The notes: a model not told the origin generated them from the sequence alone. A DNA stretch of 10,481 nucleotides from Candolleomyces eurysporus (GCA_027579435.1 JANBPK010000452.1:1-10481), one strand, 5' to 3'; shown: positions 1 through 9,034, counted from the first letter of the stretch. Made by a program: numbers and translations.

Positions 1-330
1 TGAACTCCACCTGGAAGGTGATGTTACCTCCCCCCAAGTTGCTTGGATCCTTTGTCAACCCCTCACAGCATTGATGAGAGGACATCTGGGGGGACAGTTC
101 ACCTTTCATCAATAAAGATAAATGTGAAATCACCCCCCAGAAACTCACCATGCTCCCTTTGCACACCTTATGGTGTTGTTGAGAAGGTGATTGGAAGGTC
201 AGTGCACCTTCCAACATCCACCTGGGAGCTGACATTACCTCCCATAAGTTACTCAGATTCTTTTTTGACCCCTCACAACGCTGCCAAGAGGATGTCCGGG
301 GGACAGTTCACCTTCCATCAGTAGTTGGGA
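1..330. repeat. Degenerate ~105 bp tandem repeat, three units
   Basis: Three successive units end in the same block: CAGTTCACCTTTCATCA near 95-112, CAGTGCACCTTCCAACA near 200-216 and CAGTTCACCTTCCATCA at 304-320, a spacing of about 105 bases. Each unit begins with a similar C-rich block (GATGTTACCTCCCC, GAAATCACCCCCC, GACATTACCTCCC). Units 1 and 3 resemble each other most and share CCCCTCACA at a 210-base offset; unit 2 is more diverged. The GGAAGGT/ACCTTCC arms give several small hairpins, including a perfect 9 bp stem at 191-214. The array probably continues left of the window. The reading frame across it is considered fortuitous. It could be a minisatellite or the subterminal repeat zone of a transposon. 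Confidence 0.65.
191..214. repeat. Perfect inverted repeat (9 bp stem, 6 nt loop)
   Basis: TTGGAAGGT is followed by CAGTGC and then ACCTTCCAA. A smaller version, CACCT-GGA-AGGTG, lies at 8-20 in the first tandem unit. The hairpins recur with the tandem repeat, so they are probably part of the repeat unit rather than a gene terminator. Confidence 0.6.
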
Positions 331-402
331 GGTCATCATTCACAGTTCTTGACATGTACCAGAGGTGAATTAGCAACACNAAAAAAACAATTACTTCATT
401 CT
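331..402. other. 3' flank of the transposase-like gene, with an N at 380
   Basis: This short stretch lies between the tandem repeat and the stop codon of the minus-strand gene. It would hold that gene's 3' UTR and polyadenylation site. The unknown base at 380 adjoins a run of seven A. I see nothing else. Confidence 0.4.
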
Positions 403-3400
403 TCATAAGCGAAGTCTATTCCAAGCAGATAAGAACACCTTTGTGTAGATAATAGCTTGCTCCTGGCCCATATAACTAACAGATTTGCGGATCCGTTTGA
501 GGCCGCTGTTTCCGCATTCCCCGGCGCTGGAGTTGATGGATACTAAACGTGGATCAACATTGGCATATTCGGAAAGAAAGGCAGCAGGACTGCATTTCGT
601 GTGCCCAACACTGTGAAAATGGTCAATAGCGAAAAAGGTGTCCTTGAAAAAGGTTGATTCCTGCAACATGCAATACGGACCCAAGGCACATGCGAAGTCG
701 TAGATGACCCGCTTGGGAGCGACAGGCCAACGGGTCACCATCGCAGAGAATACGTCATTACGACCCTCGCTCTCAGGAATACAGTGGAACCCGTAGCAGA
801 CAGAGTGCGTGCACCATGCTACCATGATGCCTCCAGTCAACCTGCGTTCCCCATACTGCGTGTAATACTTCCCACACCTATCTCCTCGAGGTTTGGAGAC
901 GTCTTTCTTGTAGTCGGATTTCAACTTTGGATAGACAGGACGTTCTCGTATTTGAGGAAGACTGTAGAAGCATCCGGTCTCATCGCGGTGTCAGAATTGA
1001 GTGAACCAAGAAATAATAGAGCACCTACCACTTTCCAATCGGATTGCGCTACTGCCATCTCAGGTCTTTGCGATAACGGTGCTGTCTCCACTGACAACTG
1101 CTGCAGGACAACATATGCTCGATTTGCAAGCCAGAACAACAAAGGAATAAAGCTGTGGATCGTCGATTGGTTCTTGAGAACTTGGTAGAGGCTGGGTATT
1201 GAGAGAATTTTGGTGAGATGCTGGGGTTGAGGGTTGCCAAGGAAGTTGCAGAGATCGGTCAGTGCGACACCGTTGATCATTTGAAGAACAGACTCTTCTG
1301 CGGCGATCTAAGGGGACGGTGAGAACCGTAAATCTCTCGATGTGAATCTACTTGCCTGAAGGAAAAAGCAAGAGGTGGAGGATGGTACCGCCTTTCTCTG
1401 CAAGTACGCAGCCCCCCCGTACGTCTCCAGGAAGAACGCTGCAAGCGACGAGCACTCTTTCTGAAGCCCATCATATACTGCATTTATACGACCCAGATGT
1501 TCGGCTTTCTGGTGTGACCGGCGATCGAGCTCCAGTTGCGCGGCGTTTGAGGGTGCTCCCTGAACACCATTACCTGCTACGGCCTCCTCGTCCTCGGCTT
1601 CCTCCTCCTCTAGCTCCAGCCTTGGCGCGTTGACAACCTGGCGAATGAGCTTGCGCAGGGCTGAATCTAGGATCAGCTGTTGGCGAGGGTGATTTTTGAT
1701 GTTTAAACGTTGAATGGAAGAAGGTGAGGTCTGAGTGGGCGGTGAAAGACTGGAAGACAGATGTTTCCGCCCGAAAGCTAGAGTGATACCATCCCAGATG
1801 ACGGTCTCAGGGCTGACACCACACCGGGTGCACCGCATGTCGTTATCCATGGCCAGGCGTGTCGCATACGCGAACCAAATCGAACGGAATAAGTCGTCGC
1901 CCATGAACTCTGCACCCGACACAGTATAGCGATGGCTGACGGTGGCGACAAATGCGTTGAATGGTGTTTCAGAGGTGACAAAGGCAAATGTATATTCGTC
2001 GAGGAGTTCATGGCTGACCAGGATACAGTTGTTGTAATTGAATAGCCCCTGCTCGCGAAGATCTGGACCAATGAATCGCCGTCTGTTTGAGGGACACTTC
2101 GGACACCGCTGCACCTGGAGAGTTCCATCGTGAACAGCGAGCAGGGTGAAGATGCGACATGCCCTTTCGACGGTCGGCAGGGATGGGTCATAAACGGATC
2201 TTCCTTCAGCGCAGGGACAGGTACCTCCGTGTTTCAATGTCAGCACCGAGGAGGGCGGACTGCAGAAGGGCGGAGGGCGGGGATACAACGTGGGATCATC
2301 TTTAAGCGAAAGCGAAATTGGGGGCAGGATGGGGCGATATGACACGGATTCCAGTCGAGTGAGCGAAGCTGCCACATTGCCTATCAGAAACACCCTGCAG
2401 TACCCATGATGAAAACCAAACTCACCGAGCAATCGTGGAATGGCAAACGGTGCAGGGTCCAACTCTTGTCCATCCTCTCCTATTGCAGCCTGGAACAACT
2501 CAAAGCACTGCTTGACATGCGCACACGGTTCACCAGTTGAGTGCTTAGAACACTTCCACGTTCCGCCGGAAGGTTCAACACCCGTATGGGAGACGATGGC
2601 ACGTCCCTTCAGCTCCGACGTAGATATCCCTCGGACCGAGAACATGGTCACGAAATCCAGCGAGTTGGGCATCGGCTGACGGGAATAAATAGCAACGTTT
2701 GCATTTGCTTCGCCTTGAGAACAGTCAGAAGGTCTTTGAGACTGTACACGACCCACTCACCAGGAACCTCGATGATCGGCGTCATCGACAATAAGGTCTC
2801 GACGTCGTATAAGTTGAAGAATTGCTGGTGAATACAAAACGGATCTTGAGATGCAGCAGGGCAAGTGCAAGCTGAGTGGACTTCTCCGTCGATTTCCAGA
2901 TGCTGAAGGTGGTACCAAATGTTCTATCAGGAGCCGATTAGCAGGACTCTGGAGCAAAGATCGTGCTAGTGTACCGTAGGTTCAGCTCGGCGTGAGTCCC
3001 ACCCTTGAACCACAAGAAGCGAATCGGTAATGCAGTACCATCCCGCTCCAAAGGTTTCAACGGCCTCAATGAAGGCAGGGAGAGGGTCGGTGGGAGGGGC
3101 TGGGGTTGTTGAAACCAAACCTGGGCTGTCGACGGGGTCCATGGATGTGCCCCAGGACCCAAAGTCCACATCATCTTGTGTCGGGATCTCGCTTAGGTGC
3201 CCATCCGTTTTTGGTAAGTCATCGCCCCTAGATCGCTTCCTTCTCTTCAACGCACGATGGTACTGTTTGACGTTCTTGGTCAGTGAGGTCCAAGTTTCTC
3301 CGGATGTAGCTTGCTCGAATAACGCGATAGGGTATTGGGAGTTTAACTCCGGGTCATCCTCTGCAAGCTGTTGAGGGGGCATTGGATTGGAGGGCCACAC

Positions 3401-3505
3401 AATGTGAAAGAGGAAAGGAGTCTGGGATCGGATGACTGTGGGCTGTTTTATCCACAGGGGAGATACCTCAAGGGAGCAGTAACCATCGGATATTCTAGAA
3501 TCCAT
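403..3505 (-). CDS. KDZ-associated transposase-like protein with SWIM zinc finger and CxC cysteine clusters
   Basis: Likely a DDE-type transposase-like nuclear protein of the KDZ-associated cysteine-cluster class found in Agaricomycetes. My model has six exons: 3505-2975, 2923-2761, 2713-2426, 2368-1356, 1307-1029 and 978-403. Introns: 2974-2924 (51 bp), 2760-2714 (47 bp, GTGAGT donor), 2425-2369 (57 bp, in frame so optional), 1355-1308 (48 bp, GC-AG, CAG|GCAAGT) and 1028-979 (50 bp, phase 0). The product is about 949 residues. Seen in order: SWIM finger CTCPAASQDPFCIH (C196-H209); second cluster C286/H289/C295/H297; CPC at 378-380; CPKC at 416-419; CTRC before VIWDG (D520); acidic run 579-589; C-terminal core with VIYDFACALG (D852), AIDHFHSVGHTKC (D877, H880, H884, C887) and NSSAGECGNSG (E912). 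Those acidic residues are my candidates for the catalytic set, by analogy with KDZ enzymes. The start is the first ATG after an in-frame TGA just upstream. Every exon junction keeps an open frame, so the gene may be intact. The junction at 1308-1388 is the weakest. Confidence 0.78.
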
Positions 3506-3679
3506 ACGGCCGGGTCATGAAAAATCAACAACCGGGTCCAACGGCACATTGACGCCATCTCGACGGCCGACCACTCGCCTTGGTACGCAAGTATTCGTGA
3601 CTTATTATCCAGGAGATTTTACTCAGAGGGCCCCGAGGTGTCCCAGACTCTGTTCTCCTTNCCGATCCTTCCCTCTATC
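3506..3679. promoter_or_regulatory. Shared intergenic promoter region between two divergent genes
   Basis: Only 174 bases separate the ATG of the minus-strand transposase-like gene (3505) from the best ATG of the plus-strand proline-rich gene (3680), so both promoters and both 5' UTRs must fit here or overlap the genes. No clear TATA box is visible. There is an unknown base at 3661. If either gene has an upstream non-coding exon the arrangement would differ. Confidence 0.4.
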
Positions 3680-5262
3680 ATGCACACGTCTCCTCGCAAG
3701 GAGGCAACGACATCCCGCCACAAGGTGGCAAAGCTTGTCTCCCCAACTCGAAAGCACCAACCTGCTCGATGCCGCCAGTGTCCTGGCAGACCTCTCTGGT
3801 CAGAGTGCACACACGGGCGCAGGAGCAAGGTGAGTGTTCACGACTGCTTTTCGGTGATCGACGGACTCACTCAGCTGCCAGGTTTCCAAGCGTCGTACCA
3901 ACGATGAAGGATCCGGTGCTCAGGCTGCGATTGGTATCTCCCAGCCTGTTGGTTCCTCCATCGAGCCCTCCGTCATTCAAGGGTCTCCATTGGCTCATGC
4001 CCAACTTCCAACGCTGGGTCTCTTTGGTGCACCGGGATTGAACTCCCACCCACATGCTCCTGCTCGACGTTCGTATCCTACCCCCGGTGGAGGTCCCCCT
4101 CTGGGCTCACCTGCAGGCTCTTACATGGCCACAGCTAAGGAAGGAGCTCTCCAGCCTTCAGCTACCGGCGGTGTGAGTCCCTCTCTGCGCTCCCCAGAAG
4201 GCTCTTACATGCCAGGGGCTGCTGCAGCGGCATTTCAGCCTGCTGCATTCGCGTTCAACCCTATGTTTCACCACAGCTTCGCCCCCAACTCCATGTTTAA
4301 CTTCAACAATCTTTACTCATCACAGGGTATACCACCAATTGACCCTTCTCTGATGTTGTCCCAGCCGCCGAAGGAGCCACCGACGCTCGGCCCTCCTCAA
4401 TTGTCCATTCCTCCCCAGCCCATAGCTCAGTCTCACTCTCCTCCTCGTCCTGCTCCACCACCACCACCACCGCCCGTTCAAGCTCTTGCCCATGAAAATA
4501 CCATCGCGTCCGACCGCAAAGAAGACTCCGACCAGGTCGTGCTGTCTGATGAGGAGTCCGACTGGGGGCAAGACACGGCTGACGTCGTAGTCGAGACCAC
4601 TGGTACTTCTACTTCAACGGGCAAGACCAAGAAGAAACGCATCTACCCATCCGACAAAAATCCATTTTTCGGCGTCATCGAAGGGGTTGGGCGTGGTAAT
4701 ACTTTGCTCAGTAAGGTTTCTATGTAACTTGTGACGCGTTTCTGATAAACACTGGTCAGAAATGGCACGGAGACGCAAGCTCAAGAGCATCTACACAGCT
4801 CAGGGTGTGTCATCGGCACGATGGAGGGTCCTTTGCTGAGAGTTTATGACTAGGGTTAGTTTCCTTTTGTTTGCTTTGAACCTTCGACGAGGTACTGATG
4901 ACCTTTCTTAGGCAGAGGATGTATCTAATCGGACTGCATCATGGCTTTATGTTGCGATGCATAACCCTGGTGCTACCCAACCGTTCACGCATTTCGCCTC
5001 CCGTCGACTGCGCCTAGAGGCACCTGACGACCTTCAGAAGATCCACAAGCAGGTTTTGTCTCTCATGACTGTCCTGAAATGGGCAGACAGATCTCACAGT
5101 TTCCAGAGCCAGAAGGAGAAGGAGGAAGCGATACATCAGTTGAAGGAAGCGACAGAGAGAGCAGAGGTGGCAGTGTCGAAGGCGGCTGACACCGAGTTAG
5201 AGAATCAACAACTCAGAGAGCAGCTCCGATTGGCCCAAGGCGGTTCCCCCCAGTCTACGTAG
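3680..5262 (+). CDS. Proline-rich protein with C-terminal coiled coil, unknown function; one in-frame TAG
   Basis: Function not recognised. Exon 1 is 3680-3829 (ATG in MHTSPRKEATTSRHK) and contains CRQCPGRPLWSECTH, a C-x2-C-x8-C-x-H pattern that could bind zinc. Intron 3830-3881 (52 bp, GTGAGT...CAG) is phase 0. Exon 2, 3882-4710, is rich in Pro, Ala, Gly and Ser, with a repeated SP[A/E]GSYM segment, an APPPPPPPV run near residue 240, an acidic DEESDWGQD stretch, then KTKKKR and FFGVIEGVGRGNT. The next exon most naturally reads from about 4761 (NGTETQAQEHLHSSG to GPLLRVYD), then meets TAG at 4851. Intron 4855-4915 (GTTAGT...CAG) joins it in phase to EDVSNRTASWLYVAMHNPG, followed by a Lys/Glu/Gln heptad coiled coil (about 5098-5240) and the stop at 5262. 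The 5' edge of exon 3 is unclear: donor 4711 with acceptor 4759 gives the wrong phase, while donor 4711 with acceptor 4779, or a 36 bp intron 4724-4759, keeps it. Either a sequencing error, a nonsense mutation or a different splice could explain the TAG. Confidence 0.6.
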
Positions 5263-5446
5263 ATGTAATGTTGTGCTCGTTATAAATCTACTATTGTGCC
5301 ATTGCTTTGAATTCACGCCAACTTGAGATTTGATCTGCAACCGGGCAGACCGGTTTTATCCAAGGTCTGGCCCATCAAAGACCATGCAGTCTGACCGTTC
5401 CATTAGTAGGAGTAATAAAAAATGTATAGAGAATTGCGTAGGGCGT
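5263..5446. other. Convergent intergenic region (3' ends meet)
   Basis: This 184-base gap lies between the plus-strand stop at 5262 and the minus-strand terminal stop at 5447. It must hold 3' UTRs for both directions. It is moderately AT-rich, with ATAAAA-like runs near 5415. No gene is supported. Confidence 0.35.
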
Positions 5447-6315
5447 CTAGGTCGATTCAATCTGAAACTTGAGCCCCTCTGCTCGAAATCTCTTCACTGT
5501 ACCCGCTGGGTCAACCATTGTGTTCCAGATGACATCATCCATCCAATCAACGACCTGTCCGACCCTGCCAATGACCTCGTCGATATGGTACCGATTGCCG
5601 TCAATACCTTCTACCATCATCCTATACTTCTCAAGAGATAATCCCTGCCCTTAGTAGGGGTTCCCTGGTGGAAATGAGCCTCCAATCCAATACATAGCAG
5701 GGTCAGGTACCCCCGACTGCTCCTCCCACACATCACTTCTTCGAGCTCCCGAGTGACCCTCTGGACCTGTTCTTGGATGATGTCGATTCGAGGTCTAGAT
5801 TCGAGAGCAGACAGTCATACTGGTGACATCGTGGAAGTTAAGATAAGTGATGAAGCGTACCGGTCTGTCTGACAGCAATCTACTTCCACCAAAGCACAAG
5901 GCCGCCTAGCATTTGACTTTCTACACAGTCCGTGAGTTTATTAAGAGGCAGGGAGTTGGTGACACAGCTTACAGATGTACCAGAGGAGAGACCGCCCCCT
6001 CCACTGGAGGGAATTCACGCTTTGACTGCACGGGTTTCTTGACCTTTCTGCATATTGAGTCATGAATGAGATGGTGGGCGGGAACCTGTACTGTTCAACC
6101 TACGCCAATTCCTTCTTTATCTTGGCCACTTGCCGTCTCTGGTTGAGAACGGCTTCCCGATTCCTGCATCGACAGCGTTTTCGAATAGTAAGCATCCGGC
6201 TTCCAAGGTGTGCGACTCAAAAAGGTATAATGCACTTTTCATAGTGTTTCTTGCTTTTAAGGCGATTGGCGGCCNTTTTTTTCTTCGGGCGTACGATAAA
6301 GGCGTGGACGTCCCA
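5447..6315 (-). pseudogene. Decayed gene for an MGRPRLYRTPEEK-type basic protein
   Basis: The minus strand shows protein-like segments in more than one frame. It starts at ATG 6315 with MGRPRLYRTPEEK, then AANRLKSKKHYEKC, a Lys/Arg-rich segment; these two lie one base out of frame and the unknown base at 6275 sits exactly between them. A TGA follows at 6217-6219. The same frame then resumes as NREAVLNQRRQVAKIKKELA, meets TAG at 6100-6102, and goes on through VEQYRFPPTISFMTQYAERS to TAA at 5941-5943. Further down, IDIIQEQVQRVTRELEEVM is followed by WEEQSGVPDPAMYWIGG after an apparent 2-base TG duplication near 5730; a TAA at 5651-5653 interrupts the segment before GLSLEKYRMMVEGIDG, and the frame ends at VKRFRAEGLKFQIEST (stop 5447-5449). 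A start of this MGRPRLY type recurs, as I remember it, in multicopy Agaricomycete hypothetical proteins. Some stops may lie in unrecognised introns, but the combination argues for a pseudogene. Confidence 0.6.
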
Positions 6316-7738
6316 TTGATGCAGTTCGATAATTAAGAGGAAGGAGGGTAGGGTTCAAAGATCAGTGGTCGTGACATGTGGATCCGAGTCGCGGGTGTGG
6401 TTGGCACAAGTCGCAGTTGCGTATAATCTGACCGTTACTCGAAATCCGGAAATTATTTGAGGGTATGGGTTGTATACAGCATACAGCTGTGCTTTTGAAT
6501 TAGATTCAATAAATGGATTGAGATTCTAATGTTTATTGTACCTGCTCTCGATAGCGGAAGGTCACCAAAACTTTGAGGTAGCTGTAAAAGCAAAGTTGGT
6601 GTGCACGAGAAAGCGACTGCCTGTGAATTCAATCCTTCGAATGTCTGACTAGTACCCCAGGTGAAGATATAAGACGAGACAAGCCCATGAGTTCCTGTAT
6701 ATGAGTAGTGGCCATCGTTCATAATGTTGTTGACGTTCTCTCATTTTGGTCAGATATCTTGAGCACTACTGAACTTAGTATGATGAAGTTACAGATGTAA
6801 AGCGTCTGAACAACACACACCCTAACGTATGCGGCTTCACTCAATCTGTGAAAGAAATGAGGCTGATCCATGATATTTGCACCTACAGTCATCCATAATC
6901 CATCGTGTTGATAATCTATTGAAGAGGTCACAGCTAGAGAGAAAGAGAGAGAGAGGCCTCGAACGCCGGCGCAGAGCAGTGCGACCAAAACCCGTTCATC
7001 AATGCTCAAGCCCAACGTGAGCCTCACAGCGAATGAAGCCGAGAGACAGGGGAAGTCTCAGGATGCCAGTCATATAAGATGATTGCCAAAATTTATAGGC
7101 AAACTCCAAAGAGAGTGAGGGAGGTTGGACCTGGTACTAATGCTCATGCAGGAATGGTCTGACCGATACACAATCCTGAAATAGTACGATCTTTGGCGCA
7201 AGCCATGGTTTTTAGTTTTGTAACAAAAATGTATACGACACTTTAGTGACAACTTCCCGTCCTCACGCATACCTACACCTGTCCAGAGCATAATAGGAGT
7301 GAAGCTCTGAACAGGACGACGACAAAGGGTCGCCACCCGACTCCGTTGAGAGGCCCAAGTCAAGCGGGCCGGTCGGCGCTGATGATATAAGATATTGCGA
7401 AGTTGTGGTCCTCCACCTCTTCTTCTCTACCCCCTTTCTCTTGTCAGTAATTGTGTTTATGATAGTGACTGGGAAGTATGCAGCCAGAGCTACTCTATCT
7501 CTTTTAACACAAGCTGGATTGCGATTGCAGCACGGTGGGACTAACGGTGGCCTGGGATCTGATGCCTCACGCGAACTGCTTCCAGAGATCAGGCCAATGA
7601 GAACGAAGAGTGCCTGTCCCTTGACACCAAAATCCTCCTCCTGGTTGTGTAAAACAAAGGTCTACAGGTGCGTATGAATGTCGATTGATCTCTCAGAACC
7701 TGACGATGCTAACGCTGATGACATATATAGGTTTGCTC
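6316..7738. other. Gene-poor stretch, no supported coding region
   Basis: Several open frames of 60-100 codons exist on both strands, but none shows recognisable motifs, convincing splice partners or compositional support. The region is more AT-rich than its neighbours. It contains a GA microsatellite at 6936-6956 and an AATAAA at about 6507. The last ~60 bases before 7739 look like the 3' end of an intron (branch-like GCTGATGAC, acceptor ATATATAG at 7730), so an unidentified upstream exon of the next gene may lie here, perhaps ending near the GTGCGT at about 7668. Confidence 0.4.
6936..6956. repeat. GA-rich microsatellite
   Basis: A short run of AG/GA dinucleotides interrupted by one AAA. 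It is a simple sequence tract in non-coding DNA with no assigned role. Confidence 0.7.
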
Positions 7739-8961
7739 ATGGACTACTGCCCAGAGTACCCCGCCGATCCTGACGAGCTTGAGCAGCTTGAAAAGCGGAT
7801 GAACCCCCCAGACTGGGAAGCGCCAGATCATCCAGAATTCTTGCAACATTGGGATTTGCCTGATGACTGGAACCCCCAGGATTCCGAGGATCGGGAGTCA
7901 GTAGAGGAGTTGCAGGAGGACTGGGTTTGGGGGCCCTCAGGTTCTCAACGGTGCCGGTGAGTGCTCCACTCCAATCATCCCTGTCCCTGAGCGTTAACCT
8001 TCGATCCTAGACAGGAAGCTATGGATTATGACTGGGAATCCTCAGCGAATCCCGAAGAGCTCATGAACCCGGATGAATGGTCTTCGCTGCAGAGTTTGGA
8101 GCCTCCCAAAGATTGGGAAGTTACGGAAACATGGCTGCCTCCCGAGGGCTGGGACCTTGCAGCGGATTGGGAAGCGCCAGAGGAATGGGCCGATTTCCAA
8201 CAGGGTCCTTTGGACCCCAAATCATGGCCCATTATTCGTCAATTGTCGCTCACGAAATGTGAGCCTTACGACTTTGAAACTTACTCCCTGCCACTGGGAA
8301 GCTCACCTCTCTCGGCCCCGGACTGGGCAGCACGATGGATCGCGTGTCTTTGTGTTGTCGTCGATCCTGAAGCTCGAGTCAGGAACATCGCTGACCTTTT
8401 CAGGGAGGTCACGACCTGTCCAGACGCCAGGGAAGTTGCTCGGTGGGAACTAGCGCTTTCCTGGACACCTATCTTGGACCAACCGGGGTACTACTCGCCT
8501 CGCAATCCAAAGACTGGAATAGTCGGTACGTGTGCCTCTTGTCCTGAATTTTCTTGGCTAATTGACATGCTTCATATCGTTAAGATGTTGATAGGAGAAC
8601 CCCAGCTCGAGCAGTGTATTACACGGGGGTTGAGCTCCTCAAAACTTACAAGACAAGATGCCGGAATTTTGTTGCATGGGGCCTACCTCTCGTGCTCGAT
8701 ATCATCCATTGCTTTGACAACATACGTCTGGTGGGAAAGGCCTGGCGTACAGTCGCGCTGAGGGAAGGCATGGGCCTACCAACGCAAATTCCGGTCTGGT
8801 CCGGAAAGGGTTGGCGCGTGGAGGAGATCGACTACAGGTTTACGCTGGGTCACCAGATGGACCCAGATGCATTTTACGCTGAGATGAAGGACCACGCGCG
8901 TCGACAGTGGTCTCGTACGTCGTACGTGCGGCATGGCACCTCTTGGGAAAAAGAAATGTGA
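7739..8961 (+). CDS. Tryptophan/acidic-repeat protein with conserved-looking C-terminal domain, unknown function
   Basis: Three exons: 7739-7956, 8011-8525 and 8585-8961, giving 369 residues. Introns are 7957-8010 (54 bp, GTGAGT...CCTAG, phase 2) and 8526-8584 (59 bp, GTACGT...TTAAG, branch GGCTAAT, phase 1). The first ~150 residues hold about 13 tryptophans in a loose PP[DE]W[ED]xP pattern with many Asp, Glu and Pro: PPDWEAP, HWDLPDDWNP, PKDWEVTETW, PPEGWDLAADWEAPEEW. The GA[CT]TGGGAAGCGCCAGA stretch is nearly identical in DNA at 7811 and 8165, so the repeat arose by duplication. The second half looks globular: RTPARAVYYTGVELLKTY, NFVAWGLPLVLDIIHCF, VGKAWRTVALREGMGLP, then a charged end with WEKEM before TGA. 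No signal peptide or membrane segment is evident, and I do not recognise the family. In-frame ATGs also occur at 7706 and 7718, but an intron acceptor seems to end at 7730, so 7739 is preferred; an upstream exon is possible. Confidence 0.68.
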
Positions 8962-9012
8962 ATTTCCGAGGTAGATAGTTCATAGGTCTAGACTACCGAA
9001 TGAACTGAGCAT

Positions 9013-9034
9013 CTCAGATCTTGTCTGATCTGAG
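9013..9034. repeat. Perfect inverted repeat downstream of the Trp-repeat gene
   Basis: CTCAGATC, loop TTGTCT, then GATCTGAG. It lies about 50 bases after the stop at 8961, so it could fold in the 3' UTR of that mRNA. Fungal genes do not use such hairpins as Pol II terminators, so a terminator role is not claimed. Confidence 0.55.

Noticed and set aside
43..324. 93-codon plus-strand open frame
   Set aside because: It lies wholly inside the tandem repeat array, and its apparent internal repetition follows the DNA repeat.
784..1188. 134-codon plus-strand open frame
   Set aside because: Antisense to the well-supported transposase-like exons and lacks motifs.
2714..2760. Reading straight through as coding sequence (VVYSLKDLLTVLK) with a one-base deletion near 2713
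   Set aside because: A 47 bp intron with GTGAGT donor, CTGAC branch and AAG acceptor joins both frames in phase without any deletion. The read-through does look protein-like, so a true frameshift cannot be fully excluded.
2938..3174. Minus-strand frame with LPIRFLWFKGGTHAELNLRY as an alternative exon
   Set aside because: The overlapping frame from ATG 3505 joins in phase to the SWIM exon through the 2974-2924 intron; this frame does not.
3990..4727. Independent gene starting at 3990
   Set aside because: The first codon is TTG, and the frame extends upstream to a clear acceptor at 3881 and an ATG exon at 3680; it also ends by running into an intron.
5330..5641. 103-codon plus-strand frame
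   Set aside because: Antisense to the protein-like minus-strand segments of the pseudogene, with no motif of its own.
6453..7363. Minus-strand frames of 89-102 codons at 6453-6722, 6719-7027 and 7070-7363
   Set aside because: No recognisable motifs, no paired splice signals and no coherent joined product; kept as gene-poor sequence.
7405..7677. 90-codon plus-strand frame with a hydrophobic start
   Set aside because: It begins at a non-ATG codon and does not join in phase to the next gene through the nearest donor and acceptor.
8077..8453. Alternative plus-strand frames overlapping the Trp-repeat gene
   Set aside because: They are shadows created by the repeated TGGGA/GGAAGC DNA and do not connect to neighbouring exons.
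9013..9034. Rho-independent terminator
   Set aside because: The gene structure is eukaryotic, and no T-run directly follows the stem.
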